A stretch of DNA of 54,679 nt from Sulfuritalea sp. (GTDB lineage: Bacteria > Pseudomonadota > Gammaproteobacteria > Burkholderiales > Rhodocyclaceae), in contig JAUSCI010000029.1 of NCBI GenBank assembly GCA_030651305.1, forward strand, positions 1 through 54,679, in the 5' to 3' direction. A program made the translations under genes and the position numbers. Positions 19,334 to 27,795 of this stretch are shown in pieces. Positions within the stretch are counted from its first letter, which is position 1. The number at the start of each line of letters is the position of its first letter. Below the pieces are notes generated by a model. That model was not told the DNA's origin, made no database searches, and was given only the letters and a program-made list of their open reading frames with translations.

Positions 19334-20944
19334 TCAGGCTGCCTCGGCCAGCAGCAACCGGTTTCGCCCTTCCCGCTTGGCCCGCAACAATGCTTCATCC
19401 GCGGCTGCGATCAGCGCCGTCCCACTGGCATAGTGGACTTGCGCGGCCAGTCCTGCGCTGAAGGTTCCGCGCAGGACGCCGGACGGATGGGCATGCGGCA
19501 GGGTGGCGAAAGCGGACCGGATCCGGTCCAGCACGGAGCGCATCTCTTCGACCTTGGTATCTCGCGCCGCGACGATGAATTCTTCCCCGCCATAGCGCCC
19601 GACAATATCCGTGACCCGCAAGCGGCCCTTCAATAGCCAGCCGAGGCTGCGGATGACCTGGTCTCCCACCGGATGTCCATAGGTGTCGTTGATCACCTTG
19701 AAATGATCGATGTCGATCATCGCGACGCAGACACCCGTCGCATCGGAAGCAATCCATGCATCCAGTTCGGTTTTTGCGGCCGTGTGATTCAATAATCCGG
19801 TGAGTCCATCGTGCCGGCTGGCGCGGCGCATTTCATGATGCCGCTCGATCGTCGTTTTGAGGGTTGCCGCCAGCAACACGGGATTGAAAGGTTTGGTCAG
19901 GAATTGATCGCCGCCCAGGCGCAGGGCCTCGACCTGCAGGCCTACGCTGGTTTCCGCCGAGAGGTAGACAATCGGCGTCGCCTGATAATTCGGCACTTGG
20001 CGCAGAACCCGTGTTGCTTCCACGCCGTTGCAAGTGGGCATGTGCATGTCCATCAACACCAGGTCTGGGTGATACTGGTCCATGGCATCGAGAATCGTTG
20101 TCGGGCTGGATATCGCGTGCGTATCGATGCCGTGATTGGTCAGTGCTTTCCTGATCTGGGCTACCGCGACTTTGGAGTCCTCGACAATCAGGACGCGATA
20201 GCGCTCCTGCTCGCGGACCTGCACCATATCCAGTATCCGCGACAGCAGCGCCGCCATTTTTTCGTCGCTTTGCACCGTGATATCGATGCCCGCCCGCATC
20301 AGGGCGACCATCGAATCCAGCGACCGGGTGACGCCGACGTAAAACAATTGGCTGATGGGGCAGCGCTCCCGGACACGCGCCACCTGCTCCAGGCAGACGC
20401 GCCCGACGTTGTCCGCAGTACCGCTGTCGCTGGCGGGAAGGAAAATCACGGCGAACGGAGTTTCACCTTCCGGCAGGGCCACCCCCCAGCGATGTTTGTG
20501 CACGCGGAAGCCGTAAAACGCCAGTTGCTCGGCAAGGCCCGCCGCCCACTTGCTGTTCTTCGGGGCGACCATCCAGACCGAGCGCGGCTTGACCCATTCA
20601 ACGGTCCGCGTCGGATCGTACGCAATCGACTTTGCCGCCGGATCCTGCTTTCTGGCCAGCGCAATGGCGTCGAGCAAACTTTCCACTTGTCGGTTGAGCG
20701 CCCTGGCGATCGTCTTGCCGAGCGGATGGTCTTCCACTCGCGGCGTAAAGTGCTGAAGCACGTCCGCTTCGAGTCCCGCGCACTGCCTGCCGAGACCCGG
20801 CAAGCGCAAACGGTTGATATGTTCCGTCAGGCCATTGAGCGCAATTGCAAAGTCGGAGAAGTCTTCGTGAGTCCCGCGCACGAGATAGCTGTCCCAGTGA
20901 CTCCGCAGGGAATCGAGCCAGAAATCGAGAGACTTAGGTTTCAT
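19334..20944 (-). CDS. Response regulator with REC and GGDEF domains (diguanylate cyclase)
   Basis: A 536-residue cytoplasmic protein. The N-terminal 100 residues are helical, followed by an alpha/beta segment (about 120-245, WMVAPKNSKWAAGL) that looks like a degenerate receiver. A full REC domain follows (YRVLIVEDSKVAV, phosphoacceptor Asp in PDLVLMDMHMP, Lys in FLTKPFNP), then a GGDEF domain with active-site RYGGEEF and the inhibitory I-site RVTD five residues before it. It should therefore make c-di-GMP with product inhibition. It is convergent with the oxidoreductase gene and has no histidine kinase beside it. Confidence 0.92.
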   Translation of the reverse strand: MKPKSLDFWLDSLRSHWDSYLVRGTHEDFSDFAIALNGLTEHINRLRLPGLGRQCAGLEADVLQHFTPRVEDHPLGKTIARALNRQVESLLDAIALARKQDPAAKSIAYDPTRTVEWVKPRSVWMVAPKNSKWAAGLAEQLAFYGFRVHKHRWGVALPEGETPFAVIFLPASDSGTADNVGRVCLEQVARVRERCPISQLFYVGVTRSLDSMVALMRAGIDITVQSDEKMAALLSRILDMVQVREQERYRVLIVEDSKVAVAQIRKALTNHGIDTHAISSPTTILDAMDQYHPDLVLMDMHMPTCNGVEATRVLRQVPNYQATPIVYLSAETSVGLQVEALRLGGDQFLTKPFNPVLLAATLKTTIERHHEMRRASRHDGLTGLLNHTAAKTELDAWIASDATGVCVAMIDIDHFKVINDTYGHPVGDQVIRSLGWLLKGRLRVTDIVGRYGGEEFIVAARDTKVEEMRSVLDRIRSAFATLPHAHPSGVLRGTFSAGLAAQVHYASGTALIAAADEALLRAKREGRNRLLLAEAA

Positions 20945-21116
20945 TCGTGGCTTTCGTCGTATTGGCCCGATCTGTATTTGCAGAATGGCGGTCTGGGTGA
21001 AAAACCGGCTGCCAATCCGGTCTCTCCGGCGGCAGCGAAGCGGGATTCTACATCCTGCGATTGAATGCGGCTTCCATTTCCTGTACGGCCGGCGCTCTGC
21101 ATTCTTGCGGGAACTC

Positions 21117-22025
21117 TCAGAACCCGGCCATGCGCGCCAGCGCCTTCTGTTCCTCGAAACCGGGCAGGGCGCCCATGCCTGCGGCCATGTTGTCCTCCAG
21201 GTAGTCGATGCGATTGCTCGCTGGAATCGCGCAGGTTACCGCCGGGTGCGCCAGTATCCAGCGCAGGAAAAGCTGCGCCCACGAGCGGCAGCCATGATCC
21301 GCCGCCGCCGCGGGCAGCGTCCGGTCCTTGACCCTGCCGAACAGCGCGCCCTCGGCAAACGGCCGGTTGGCGATCACCGCCACGCCGCGCTCCGCCGCCA
21401 GGGGCAGCAGGCGCCGTGCCGATTCCGGCTCCGCCAGCGAATAGTTGATCTGCAGGAAGTCGAGCGGCTCGCGACGCAGGATGTCCTCGATTTCTGTATA
21501 GGCGCCCGGACTGTAGTGGGTGATCCCGATATGACGGATGCGTCCCTCGGTCTGCCATGCGCGCAGCGCCGGCAGGTGCAGCTTCCAGTCCTGCAGGTTG
21601 TGGATTTGCATGAGTTCGATGCGCGGCGTCCTGAAGCGCCGCAGGGATTCCTCCATCTGCGCGATGCCGGCGTCCTTGCCTCGTGCCCACACCTTGGTGG
21701 CGAGGAACAGTCGCTCGCGCAGCTTTCGCGCGGCGGCGAGATCGCCGACTACCGATTCGGCGCTGCCATACATCGGGCTGCTGTCGATCACCTCGCCGCC
21801 CAGCTCGACGAAGCGCGACAGCAGCCGGCCCAGATTGTCGCGTGCCGCTGCATCCCTGCCGACGTCGAAGGTCTGCCAGGTGCCGAGTCCGACCACCGCG
21901 AGGCGCCGTCCGTCGCCCGGGATCGCGCGCGTGGCGAGGGAGGAGGCGGCATGGGCGCGCGGCGGCATCATGGCGAGTCCGGAAATGGCGAGCGTGCGAT
22001 GGAGAAAGTCGCGGCGCGAGGACAT
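21117..22025 (-). CDS. Tat-exported aldo/keto reductase
   Basis: A 302-residue AKR-fold protein with an N-terminal twin-arginine signal, MSSRRDFLHRTLAISGLAMM. Catalytic residues are visible: Asp and Tyr in IDSSPMYGSAE, Lys in FLATKVWARG, His in QIHNLQDW. The export signal is unusual for an NADPH enzyme but is known for a subgroup annotated as exported aldo/keto reductases. ATG 22025 was chosen because it starts at the Tat motif; longer frames overlap the next gene. The physiological substrate is unknown. Confidence 0.88.
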   Translation of the reverse strand: MSSRRDFLHRTLAISGLAMMPPRAHAASSLATRAIPGDGRRLAVVGLGTWQTFDVGRDAAARDNLGRLLSRFVELGGEVIDSSPMYGSAESVVGDLAAARKLRERLFLATKVWARGKDAGIAQMEESLRRFRTPRIELMQIHNLQDWKLHLPALRAWQTEGRIRHIGITHYSPGAYTEIEDILRREPLDFLQINYSLAEPESARRLLPLAAERGVAVIANRPFAEGALFGRVKDRTLPAAAADHGCRSWAQLFLRWILAHPAVTCAIPASNRIDYLEDNMAAGMGALPGFEEQKALARMAGF

Positions 22026-22045
22026 GGCGGCCGAACGAGGAAAGC

Positions 22046-22372
22046 CTACTTCCTGCCGTAAGTGCTGTCGTGGTCCGGTGCGACAGTCAGCAGGCGGATG
22101 AAGTCGGCGTCGCGGTAGGCGGTGGCTCGACGCGATTGCGTGATGCGGAGTGAGTAGATGGCGTCGACGCCGGCGGGCGGTCTGACGCTGAGTATCTTCT
22201 CCCAGTTCAGCCCCTTGTCGCGATACACCTGACTCCATGTCATCTGCCGCAAGCGGCCAAGGGTATCCAGCGCGGCGAGACGTTCCGGCTTTTGCAGCGT
22301 GAGCAGGTTTTCCTGAAAGACCGGGTTATTGAGATCGAGCCTGACCGTGGCCTCGGTCTCAGCCTTTGCCAC
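22046..22372 (-). CDS. Putative toxin-like partner of an AbrB-type protein
   Basis: About 108 residues from GTG 22372 (VAKAETEATV), overlapping the upstream gene by 14 bases; a GTG at 22393 is also in frame. The core TWSQVYRDKGLNWEKI and the C-terminal YSLRITQSRRATAYRDADF then HDSTYGRK resemble the final strands of RelE/ParE-like toxins. I do not recognise a named family. The translational coupling to a short AbrB-like protein suggests a toxin-antitoxin pair, with this as the toxin. Inference only. Confidence 0.55.
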   Translation of the reverse strand: MAKAETEATVRLDLNNPVFQENLLTLQKPERLAALDTLGRLRQMTWSQVYRDKGLNWEKILSVRPPAGVDAIYSLRITQSRRATAYRDADFIRLLTVAPDHDSTYGRK

Positions 22373-22637
22373 GAAGCTTCTCCAGCACGGCACCGGCCTT
22401 ACGGTCGGTCGGCGGATTGCTTTGCGCCCAAGCCAGCGCCTCCTGGAGTTGGGCCGCCGCCTGAGGTTCGTGCAGCCAGCGCTCGTTGTCGGGAACCACC
22501 GTGGCGGTCCTCACCAGCCAGACGCCCGGTTCCTTCTCCTCGACCAGCACCTGCCGCCCGGCGAATTGCTTGCCGAGCGAAATCTGCCCGTTGGCGCCGA
22601 TGATCTTTACGCTGGGTTGAATAGCTGTCGCTGCCAT
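22359..22637 (-). CDS. Small AbrB/SpoVT-like protein, putative antitoxin
   Basis: 92 residues. The first half (VKIIGANGQISLGKQFAGRQVLVEEKEPGVWLV) has the swapped-hairpin pattern of AbrB/MazE-type DNA-binding domains: a short strand, GQISLGK, then a strand ending in a hydrophobic run. The second half is helical (AAAQLQEALAWAQSN), as expected of a toxin-neutralising tail. GAGGTG precedes ATG 22637. It overlaps the downstream putative toxin. A likely -10 TATAGT on this strand lies near 22670. Confidence 0.6.
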   Translation of the reverse strand: MAATAIQPSVKIIGANGQISLGKQFAGRQVLVEEKEPGVWLVRTATVVPDNERWLHEPQAAAQLQEALAWAQSNPPTDRKAGAVLEKLRGKG

Positions 22638-22789
22638 GATTGCACCTCTATTACTCGCTGCACGACGGCACTATAGCACTAATATAGGAAAATCGGATGA
22701 CGGCGGCGCTACTCGAATACCACCGAAGTTCCCGCAGGGACGCAGAGCGCTGGCGATCTCGATGTGTCGAAAGGTCTCGTTGGCGGCGG

Positions 22790-23197
22790 CTACGCCGCCT
22801 TGACTTCCGCCAGCAGGTCCGGGTGGCGATCCAGCACCTTGAGCAGCTTCACCAGCGCAAGGGGCGGCCGGGTCTTGCCGTTCTCATAGCGCGAGAAGGC
22901 ATTGACGCCGCCCCCGAAAAGCTCGGCGGCTTCGCGCTGGTCGAGCTTCAGCTTCTTGCGCACGGCGACGATGAATTGCGGATCGACAATGGTCGCATTC
23001 ACTTGCCGGGAAAAATCGCGCATCTCGCGCATCACACGTTCCGATTCCGCGGCATCGAGGACGGATTCGGCGCAGGCCGGGCAGAAGTCGCCCGTCACCG
23101 ACTGAATCAGCATGGTTTCACCCTTGTAGGTATAGGGCAGGTCGCGGGTGTCGTGGACCAGTTTTGTCGCTCCGCAGGCTGGACACTTCATGGTCAT
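22790..23197 (-). CDS. mqsA: MqsA antitoxin (Zn/HTH protein)
   Basis: A 135-residue antitoxin and autorepressor of the MqsRA module. The N-terminal zinc domain has C5-C8 and C39-C42 (KCPACGA, FCPACAES), and binds the toxin. The C-terminal HTH_XRE-type domain (about 75-130) includes LDQREAAELFGGGVNAFSRY, with the Asn and Arg that contact operator bases in E. coli MqsA. The start ATG at 23197 overlaps the mqsR stop by 4 bases (ATGA); the second Met at residue 3 is an alternative. It is order-conserved: toxin first, antitoxin second. Confidence 0.94.
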   Translation of the reverse strand: MTMKCPACGATKLVHDTRDLPYTYKGETMLIQSVTGDFCPACAESVLDAAESERVMREMRDFSRQVNATIVDPQFIVAVRKKLKLDQREAAELFGGGVNAFSRYENGKTRPPLALVKLLKVLDRHPDLLAEVKAA

Positions 23198-23490
23198 AGC
23201 TCCTTGAAAGATACGATCAGCACGTTATCGATGACGGTCAGCTTCAGATACACGTCGCCGGCCTCCGTTTGGGGGCGATACACGTCCTGCCAGATGGTGT
23301 GATCCGCATGCGTGGTCATACTCTTGTAAAAATCGCTCGGTTGAAGCCCCATCACCACCGCCAGCATTCCTGCATAGTCCAGCCCCAAGTCAATCGCGCC
23401 AGTACGTGCGGCATGCGTGCTTCGCACCTTGCCTGCCTGGATCAAGGCTTTGATCACCGGCAGCCTGCAGTGCGGGGTCCGCTTCTCCAT
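23194..23490 (-). CDS. mqsR: MqsR toxin (RelE-fold mRNA interferase)
   Basis: A 98-residue ribosome-independent endoribonuclease, in E. coli specific for GCU. It starts MEKRTPHCRLPVIKALIQAG and contains SDFYKSMTTHADHTIWQDVY and GDVYLKLTV; the Lys, Gln and Tyr here match the catalytic set of E. coli MqsR. Length is normal and the frame is intact, so it is likely active. The operator palindrome at 23500-23516 is immediately upstream. Confidence 0.94.
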   Translation of the reverse strand: MEKRTPHCRLPVIKALIQAGKVRSTHAARTGAIDLGLDYAGMLAVVMGLQPSDFYKSMTTHADHTIWQDVYRPQTEAGDVYLKLTVIDNVLIVSFKEL

Positions 23491-23499
23491 GGCGTGACA

Positions 23500-23516
23500 T
23501 TAACCTAGTTGGTTAA
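23500..23516 (-). promoter_or_regulatory. MqsA operator palindrome
   Basis: TTAACC-TAGTT-GGTTAA is a perfect 6-bp-arm palindrome ending 10 bases before mqsR. Its core AACCTAGTTGGTT differs by one arm base, apart from the 3-base spacer, from the known E. coli MqsA operator type AACCT-N3-AGGTT. It probably mediates autorepression. Confidence 0.8.
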
Positions 23517-23590
23517 AAATGGCAAGCAGAGCAAGCGGCGCATTCCCGCGAAGCAGCGCGGTCTCGATGGGACGGACGGCTTGTGCCGAG

Positions 23591-23612
23591 AGTCGGCGCT
23601 GGCGGGACGGCG
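23591..23612 (+). repeat. Dispersed 22-bp repeat, copy 1
   Basis: Matches the consensus AGTCGGCKCTGGYRGNACGG followed by CG. It lies in the 200-base gap between mqsRA and the PIN module, where no gene was found. Confidence 0.6.
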
Positions 23613-23717
23613 AATGCAAGAGCATTGATGCCGTTCCGGATATGGCTGTGACCAGGAAAGGGGCCGGTGGATGTTTCGATGTTGCCCCGTTTCGCCTGTT
23701 TCCGTTGGAACGCAGCG

Positions 23718-23924
23718 TCAAGCCGGATGGGCAGTTCCAAGGCCCGGGGGCGCGGTTTTCGTTTTGTGTTGATCTTCGGCCATGGTCAAACCCAAAGCTC
23801 GACAGCGGGCCTCCGCTGCCTTTGAGTAAGCCAGCAAGTCGTCGTGATACTGATCCGCAAGCTGTTCGCGCGCCGCATGAATTTCCGCGACAACCGGATC
23901 GTGCCAAGGTGTGGTGGCGTTCAT
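23718..23924 (-). CDS. Small partner protein of PIN toxin, putative antitoxin
   Basis: 68 residues starting MNATTPWHDPVVAEIHAAREQLADQ, the pattern of short acidic proteins (WHDPIVAEVRxxREEL) commonly encoded beside PIN-domain toxins. Its ATG overlaps the stop of the PIN gene by 4 bases (ATGA). The C-terminal third looks extended and low in conservation. The function as antitoxin is inferred from context. Confidence 0.6.
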   Translation of the reverse strand: MNATTPWHDPVVAEIHAAREQLADQYHDDLLAYSKAAEARCRALGLTMAEDQHKTKTAPPGLGTAHPA

Positions 23925-24395
23925 TCAAAGGTCTCCATCAATTCAAAGGGTGTAACGAGTTCCGGCAGCGTGTAACCCCTGGCGGCGCACAAACCGCGCA
24001 TTACCGGCAGTTTCGCCGGATTGGCGATATGGGTGCAATTCCAGGTCAGCAGGACATCGATTTCATGATACGCCGCGCTCGCGATATGCAACGCGTCCAG
24101 CCGGGCTTTGGGTGGTAGACCACCGCCGAGCAACAGAAATTCGGCCAGATCAAGAATCTCAGGGGCATTGGGCAATACGGGAATCATCCGCAATGCCTCG
24201 ATGCGCGCCGAGGCGGCTAACGGGTCACCGGCACTCGCTTCCTCGACAAGGTGAAATAAATGCCAAGGCCGACCCGCGCCCGGCATCCCACCACAGACGA
24301 GTGATCTGCTGGCATGCCGACTTGATCGAATCATCGCTCGGGCGAGCGGTCAGGTAGCCAATGACAGAAGTTTCGATGTAGACCTTGCGTTTCAT
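23921..24395 (-). pseudogene. PIN-domain (VapC-like) toxin gene with internal frameshift
   Basis: From ATG 24395, with GGAGTG upstream, the frame reads MKRKVYIETSVIGYLTARPS, the N-terminus of a PIN nuclease with its first acidic residue, continues to LWWDAGRGSALAFIS, and then stops at 24225 after 56 residues. The rest of the PIN fold (LVEEASAGDP, KARLDALHIASAAYHEIDVLLTWN) continues in another frame to 23921. The switch lies near 24250 and equals a net gain of 1 or loss of 2 bases. Either a pseudogene or a base-call error. The downstream antitoxin-like gene is intact. Confidence 0.8.
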
Positions 24396-24421
24396 GATTT
24401 CACTCCGGTTCGGAAAACCGT

Positions 24422-24430
24422 GGTCCGTTC
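24422..24430. repeat. Left target-site duplication of the IS4 element
   Basis: GGTCCGTTC, repeated exactly at 25771-25779 on the other side of the insertion sequence. Confidence 0.85.
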
Positions 24431-25770
24431 CTGAGGTTTCCCCGCATTTTCACATTATCAATCAGTTGGTTGCGGAGTAAGGTTTGATCAAAAACGGAAC
24501 ATGCATGGCTCTTGATGCTTCACTTTTCGTTATCGAGGCGGAAAGTGGAGCGAACCATGCATGCAGAGAAGATCGTAGCGCGAATTCTGGAACCCTGCTT
24601 AGTTGGGTTACATGCCAAGCGAGCCCAAGCGTTGCTGCGAGCAGTCGTTGCGCTGCTCGCCGGTGGGGTACTCAGTCTATCGGCACTGGCGTTGGCAATT
24701 CGATCACCGACGTGTTTCAAACATCGGCTGAAAAGTGTAGATCGGCTACTGGGGAGTTCTGCCATACAGTCGGCACGACAGATGCTGTATGTAGCACTCG
24801 CGGGGCGCTGGCTCAGTGGCGTCGAGCAAGTCTTACTGGTCATCGATTGGTCAGACCTAACACCCGATCAGCGCTGGCAATGGCTGCGCGCCAGTGTCGT
24901 GGTCGAGGGACGGAGTGTGACCCTGTACGAAGAAGTACATCCGCAACGACGCTACGGTCACCCGACAGTACATCGCCAGTTTCTGGCGCGCATCGCCAAG
25001 GTGCTCCCTGTCGGGTGTCAGCCGATCATAATGACTGATGGGGGCTTTCACGCCAGTTGGTTCAAGCTGGTTGCCGCACGGGGTTGGCCCTTCGTCGGAC
25101 GGATTCGCGGACGCGACATGGCCTGCTGTGACGAGGGTAAATGGTTCCCGATAAAGGCGCTGCATCAACAAGCCAAGGAAACAGTACTCGACCTTGGTCA
25201 CTACCTGTACGTCCGCAGCAACCCAATCAAGGTCCGTCTGGTGCTCAGCAAACGCCCCGCGCGCGGGCGGCATCGTTTCAACATTTACGGTCGTCCGCGA
25301 GTCGGGCGCGCCAGTGCGAAGTGTGCGCGTTCAGCGCGCGAACCCTGGTTGTTGGCCGCCTCGCCACAATTGGATGTATTAACCGCACAGAGTGTGGTCA
25401 GCCTCTACGCACAGCGTATGCAGATCGAGCAATCCTTTCGCGACACGAAGAACCTGCGTGTTGGTCAGGGCTTGCAGGCCACTCGTTCGCGTTCATCCGG
25501 TCGATTACAGGTGTTGTTGCTGCTCGCTCATCTGGGCGCTTTCGTGCAACGATTGATCGGCGAGGATGCCAAGGCGCGGCAATTGGATTTGCACTTCGTC
25601 GCCCATCGGCGCAAACGACCAGAGATTTCAACAATGACACTGGCGCGGCGTATCCTCGATGCGCCCACCTATTGGTTGCGTCAACTCACTCCTTGGTCTG
25701 CTATACCACCCCTGACCATGCAGGCGCAAAACGCATGTCACGTTTCATGAAATATGAGGGGAAACCTCAG
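24431..25770 (+). mobile_element. Complete IS4-family insertion sequence (1340 bp)
   Basis: Bounded by inverted repeats CTGAGGTTTCCCC (24431-24443) and GGGGAAACCTCAG (25758-25770), perfect over 13 bp and extending imperfectly to about 20. It is flanked by a 9-bp direct duplication and contains one intact DDE transposase. It inserted between the PIN toxin promoter side and the Sel1 gene. Because both ends, the duplication and the transposase are intact, the insertion appears recent. Confidence 0.92.
24557..25750 (+). CDS. IS4-family DDE transposase
   Basis: 397 residues from ATG 24557 (MHAEKIVARILEP). Catalytic residues: D97 in LVIDWSDL, D161 in MTDGGFH and E291 in the IS4 signature Y-x2-R-x3-E-x6-K (Y284, R287, E291, K298, in YAQRMQIEQSFRDTK). 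All three are present, so it should be functional. A few in-frame codons upstream of ATG 24557 are possible. Cuts and pastes the element bounded by the inverted repeats at 24431 and 25770. Confidence 0.94.
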   Translation: MHAEKIVARILEPCLVGLHAKRAQALLRAVVALLAGGVLSLSALALAIRSPTCFKHRLKSVDRLLGSSAIQSARQMLYVALAGRWLSGVEQVLLVIDWSDLTPDQRWQWLRASVVVEGRSVTLYEEVHPQRRYGHPTVHRQFLARIAKVLPVGCQPIIMTDGGFHASWFKLVAARGWPFVGRIRGRDMACCDEGKWFPIKALHQQAKETVLDLGHYLYVRSNPIKVRLVLSKRPARGRHRFNIYGRPRVGRASAKCARSAREPWLLAASPQLDVLTAQSVVSLYAQRMQIEQSFRDTKNLRVGQGLQATRSRSSGRLQVLLLLAHLGAFVQRLIGEDAKARQLDLHFVAHRRKRPEISTMTLARRILDAPTYWLRQLTPWSAIPPLTMQAQNACHVS

Positions 25771-25779
25771 GGTCCGTTC
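25771..25779. repeat. Right target-site duplication of the IS4 element
   Basis: GGTCCGTTC, identical to 24422-24430. Confidence 0.85.
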
Positions 25780-25834
25780 CCTATTGTTCGCTTTTGTTCG
25801 CCTTGGAAAACTGTGATCCCCTCTAGTTCCGTTG

Positions 25835-26941
25835 TTATCTGGTCTGTCTTCGTTCAAACCATATTCGAGCAAGCTCCTGTGCTTTAGCAATCTCAGTGCT
25901 GTTCATTTGGCTGGCGAGCTTTTCTCTCGCTGATGCTGCTACCTTGGAGATTCCATATGAACCAGACGCTGCGACGTTTAGCCACATATGTCCAAGCACT
26001 TTATTGGTTTGCCCTCCAAGCCCAGAGACATACATGGTCCCAAGCTGATATTGGGCCTCTACATGTTCATATTGGGCTGCTTTACTAAACCAAAACCTTG
26101 CATTTGCATAATCCTGAGGTACGCCAAGCCCATCTTTGTATATGAGGCCCAAATGATATTGAGATGCTACTGTGGCATCGCTTGCATTAGGCAAAATGCC
26201 GGAGTATTGATGGTCGCGCCGGATTTGTTTCTCTCCTTCTGTTGCTACACGAAGAAACCATTGCCGCGCCTCAACGACATTAGAACCGCCATTATCGAAA
26301 TATTTCCTTGCTAGGGCGTACTGAGCTAACAAATGGCCTTGGTCTGCTGCGGCCTTGTACCACCGCGCCTGTTCTAGATCGGCCATTGGACTAATATCCA
26401 AAGACGAATAGTCTTTCGCGAGAATATATTGGGAATCGGCATCACCTTGCTCGGCAGCTAACCGATACCATTTGGCGGCTATACCCTTATCCGTCGGCAC
26501 TCCATATCCTAGTTCGTATCTAAGGCCTAACTCCTTTTGCGCCTCCAGAATGCCGCTCTCCGCGGCTTTTAGGCAATGCGGAAAGGTGTTTTCTGGGCTG
26601 TCGGCTGAGTATGGCTGCTTGCATATGCTCAGGTGTTGATCTGGTGTAACCGCTGCCCTCCGGCGTCCTTCACTTTCCATTTCGATGCGCTTGGCAAGTG
26701 CAGCCCATTTACTAGCCTCGTCACTATTGGAGGCGGTGCCATTACCTTCTCGAAACATGGAACTTAAAAGCCTGGCAGCTTCGGCGCTCCCACCCTTTGC
26801 TTCTTTTTGGCACTGGCTGATTGCCTCTTTATAGCTTTGCATTGTGTGTAAGAGCGAGCAACCTAGCGTTATCCCGTCTGCCATAGTTGAAAGAGGAAAG
26901 CAGAGCATTGCAATAAATCCAAAAAGTGATCTATAGCTCAT
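25835..26941 (-). CDS. Exported Sel1-like tetratricopeptide repeat protein
   Basis: 368 residues with a signal peptide (MSYRSLFGFIAMLCFPLSTMADG) and about six Sel1 repeats. Repeats are seen as AQKELGLRYELGYGVPTDKGIAAKWY, AQYALARKYFDNGG and AQYQLGTMYVSGLGG units with the A-x2-G/W-F/Y spacing. Such proteins are protein-protein scaffolds in the periplasm or secretion contexts. The gene is visibly more AT-rich than the surrounding chromosome and next to an IS, so it may be acquired. No partner gene suggests a specific job. Confidence 0.85.
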   Translation of the reverse strand: MSYRSLFGFIAMLCFPLSTMADGITLGCSLLHTMQSYKEAISQCQKEAKGGSAEAARLLSSMFREGNGTASNSDEASKWAALAKRIEMESEGRRRAAVTPDQHLSICKQPYSADSPENTFPHCLKAAESGILEAQKELGLRYELGYGVPTDKGIAAKWYRLAAEQGDADSQYILAKDYSSLDISPMADLEQARWYKAAADQGHLLAQYALARKYFDNGGSNVVEARQWFLRVATEGEKQIRRDHQYSGILPNASDATVASQYHLGLIYKDGLGVPQDYANARFWFSKAAQYEHVEAQYQLGTMYVSGLGGQTNKVLGHMWLNVAASGSYGISKVAASAREKLASQMNSTEIAKAQELARIWFERRQTR

Positions 26942-27112
26942 AACTCCCCCACTTTAGACGGATCAGTAACGAACAAGGGAGCCTATCCCCCTTTGTCGTC
27001 TTGGTCATGTTTGATCTCCCCATCTTTGGTCAGACGCCTATCGTAGCCCCTGTGTGGCTCCTGCTCGTCCGGCTTAGGGGAATAGCATAGAAGTAATCGG
27101 CGCTGCTTGGCT

Positions 27113-27628
27113 TTATCGCGTAGCGTCCGGTTGACTCCCAAATTGGGTCAAGGCCTTCACGATAACGCTAAGTTCAAAGTCATTGAATGCCGCGAACTGC
27201 CTTCCTCTGCAAGAAAAGTTACCGGTTTCAATCGCGGTGCCGACCTCATCCCAGATGTTCATAACCAATGAGTCAAACGGTGTTGAGCCGTTGCCTGAAA
27301 CTCCATCGGAGGCGTATAGAGTTGGAGCCGGGTTCTCTCGGCCTGATGTGATGGCAACAGCAGTGACCGGAGGGACTGACCCGATTACTTTTGTAACGAC
27401 AAGCTGACCGATGTCAGGGCAACGATACACGTGATGGAAATACCCGTTCGCGCGGTGTGATCGCATCACGTCAACCAATGCTTCAAGCTCTTTTCTCGAG
27501 TGGCCGTCCGGGCTACTCTTTGCTCCGACAGGTATGCGTAGCGCTCCAATCAAAAATGGAAACGTCAGCGCATGACGAAATTCGAATTTTTTCCAATATG
27601 TCAGCAAAGAAAACCAGCGTTCATCCAC
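27113..27628 (-). CDS. Protein of unknown function
   Basis: 171 residues from ATG 27628 (MDERWFSLLTYWKKFEFRHAL). I do not recognise a family. It has no clear membrane segment or signal peptide; the middle contains KVIGSVPPVTAVAITSG and a Ser/Gly-rich stretch, the end FNDFELSVIVKALTQFG is helical. Base composition is intermediate. It lies between Sel1 and GNAT genes in the accessory segment with 170-base gaps on both sides that hold nothing recognised. Confidence 0.55.
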   Translation of the reverse strand: MDERWFSLLTYWKKFEFRHALTFPFLIGALRIPVGAKSSPDGHSRKELEALVDVMRSHRANGYFHHVYRCPDIGQLVVTKVIGSVPPVTAVAITSGRENPAPTLYASDGVSGNGSTPFDSLVMNIWDEVGTAIETGNFSCRGRQFAAFNDFELSVIVKALTQFGSQPDATR

Positions 27629-27795
27629 GATGGATTCCTATGAGGGGAAATAACCACGACGACTGGAAGAAGTGATCGGCCCAGCGTTAAGTCTGCTGCC
27701 CACAATTATGGTAAGCAACCCATCAACCGCGCCGCATTCCAAATGGCGTTGAGTAAATGCGATTCGCATTAATGTGTCACCTCGAATTAGTGGCG

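Noticed and set aside
23500-23928. 142-residue minus-strand open frame overlapping the PIN partner gene
   Set aside because: It is in a different frame from the recognisable WHDPVVAEI protein, contains a dispersed repeat and has no ribosome site.
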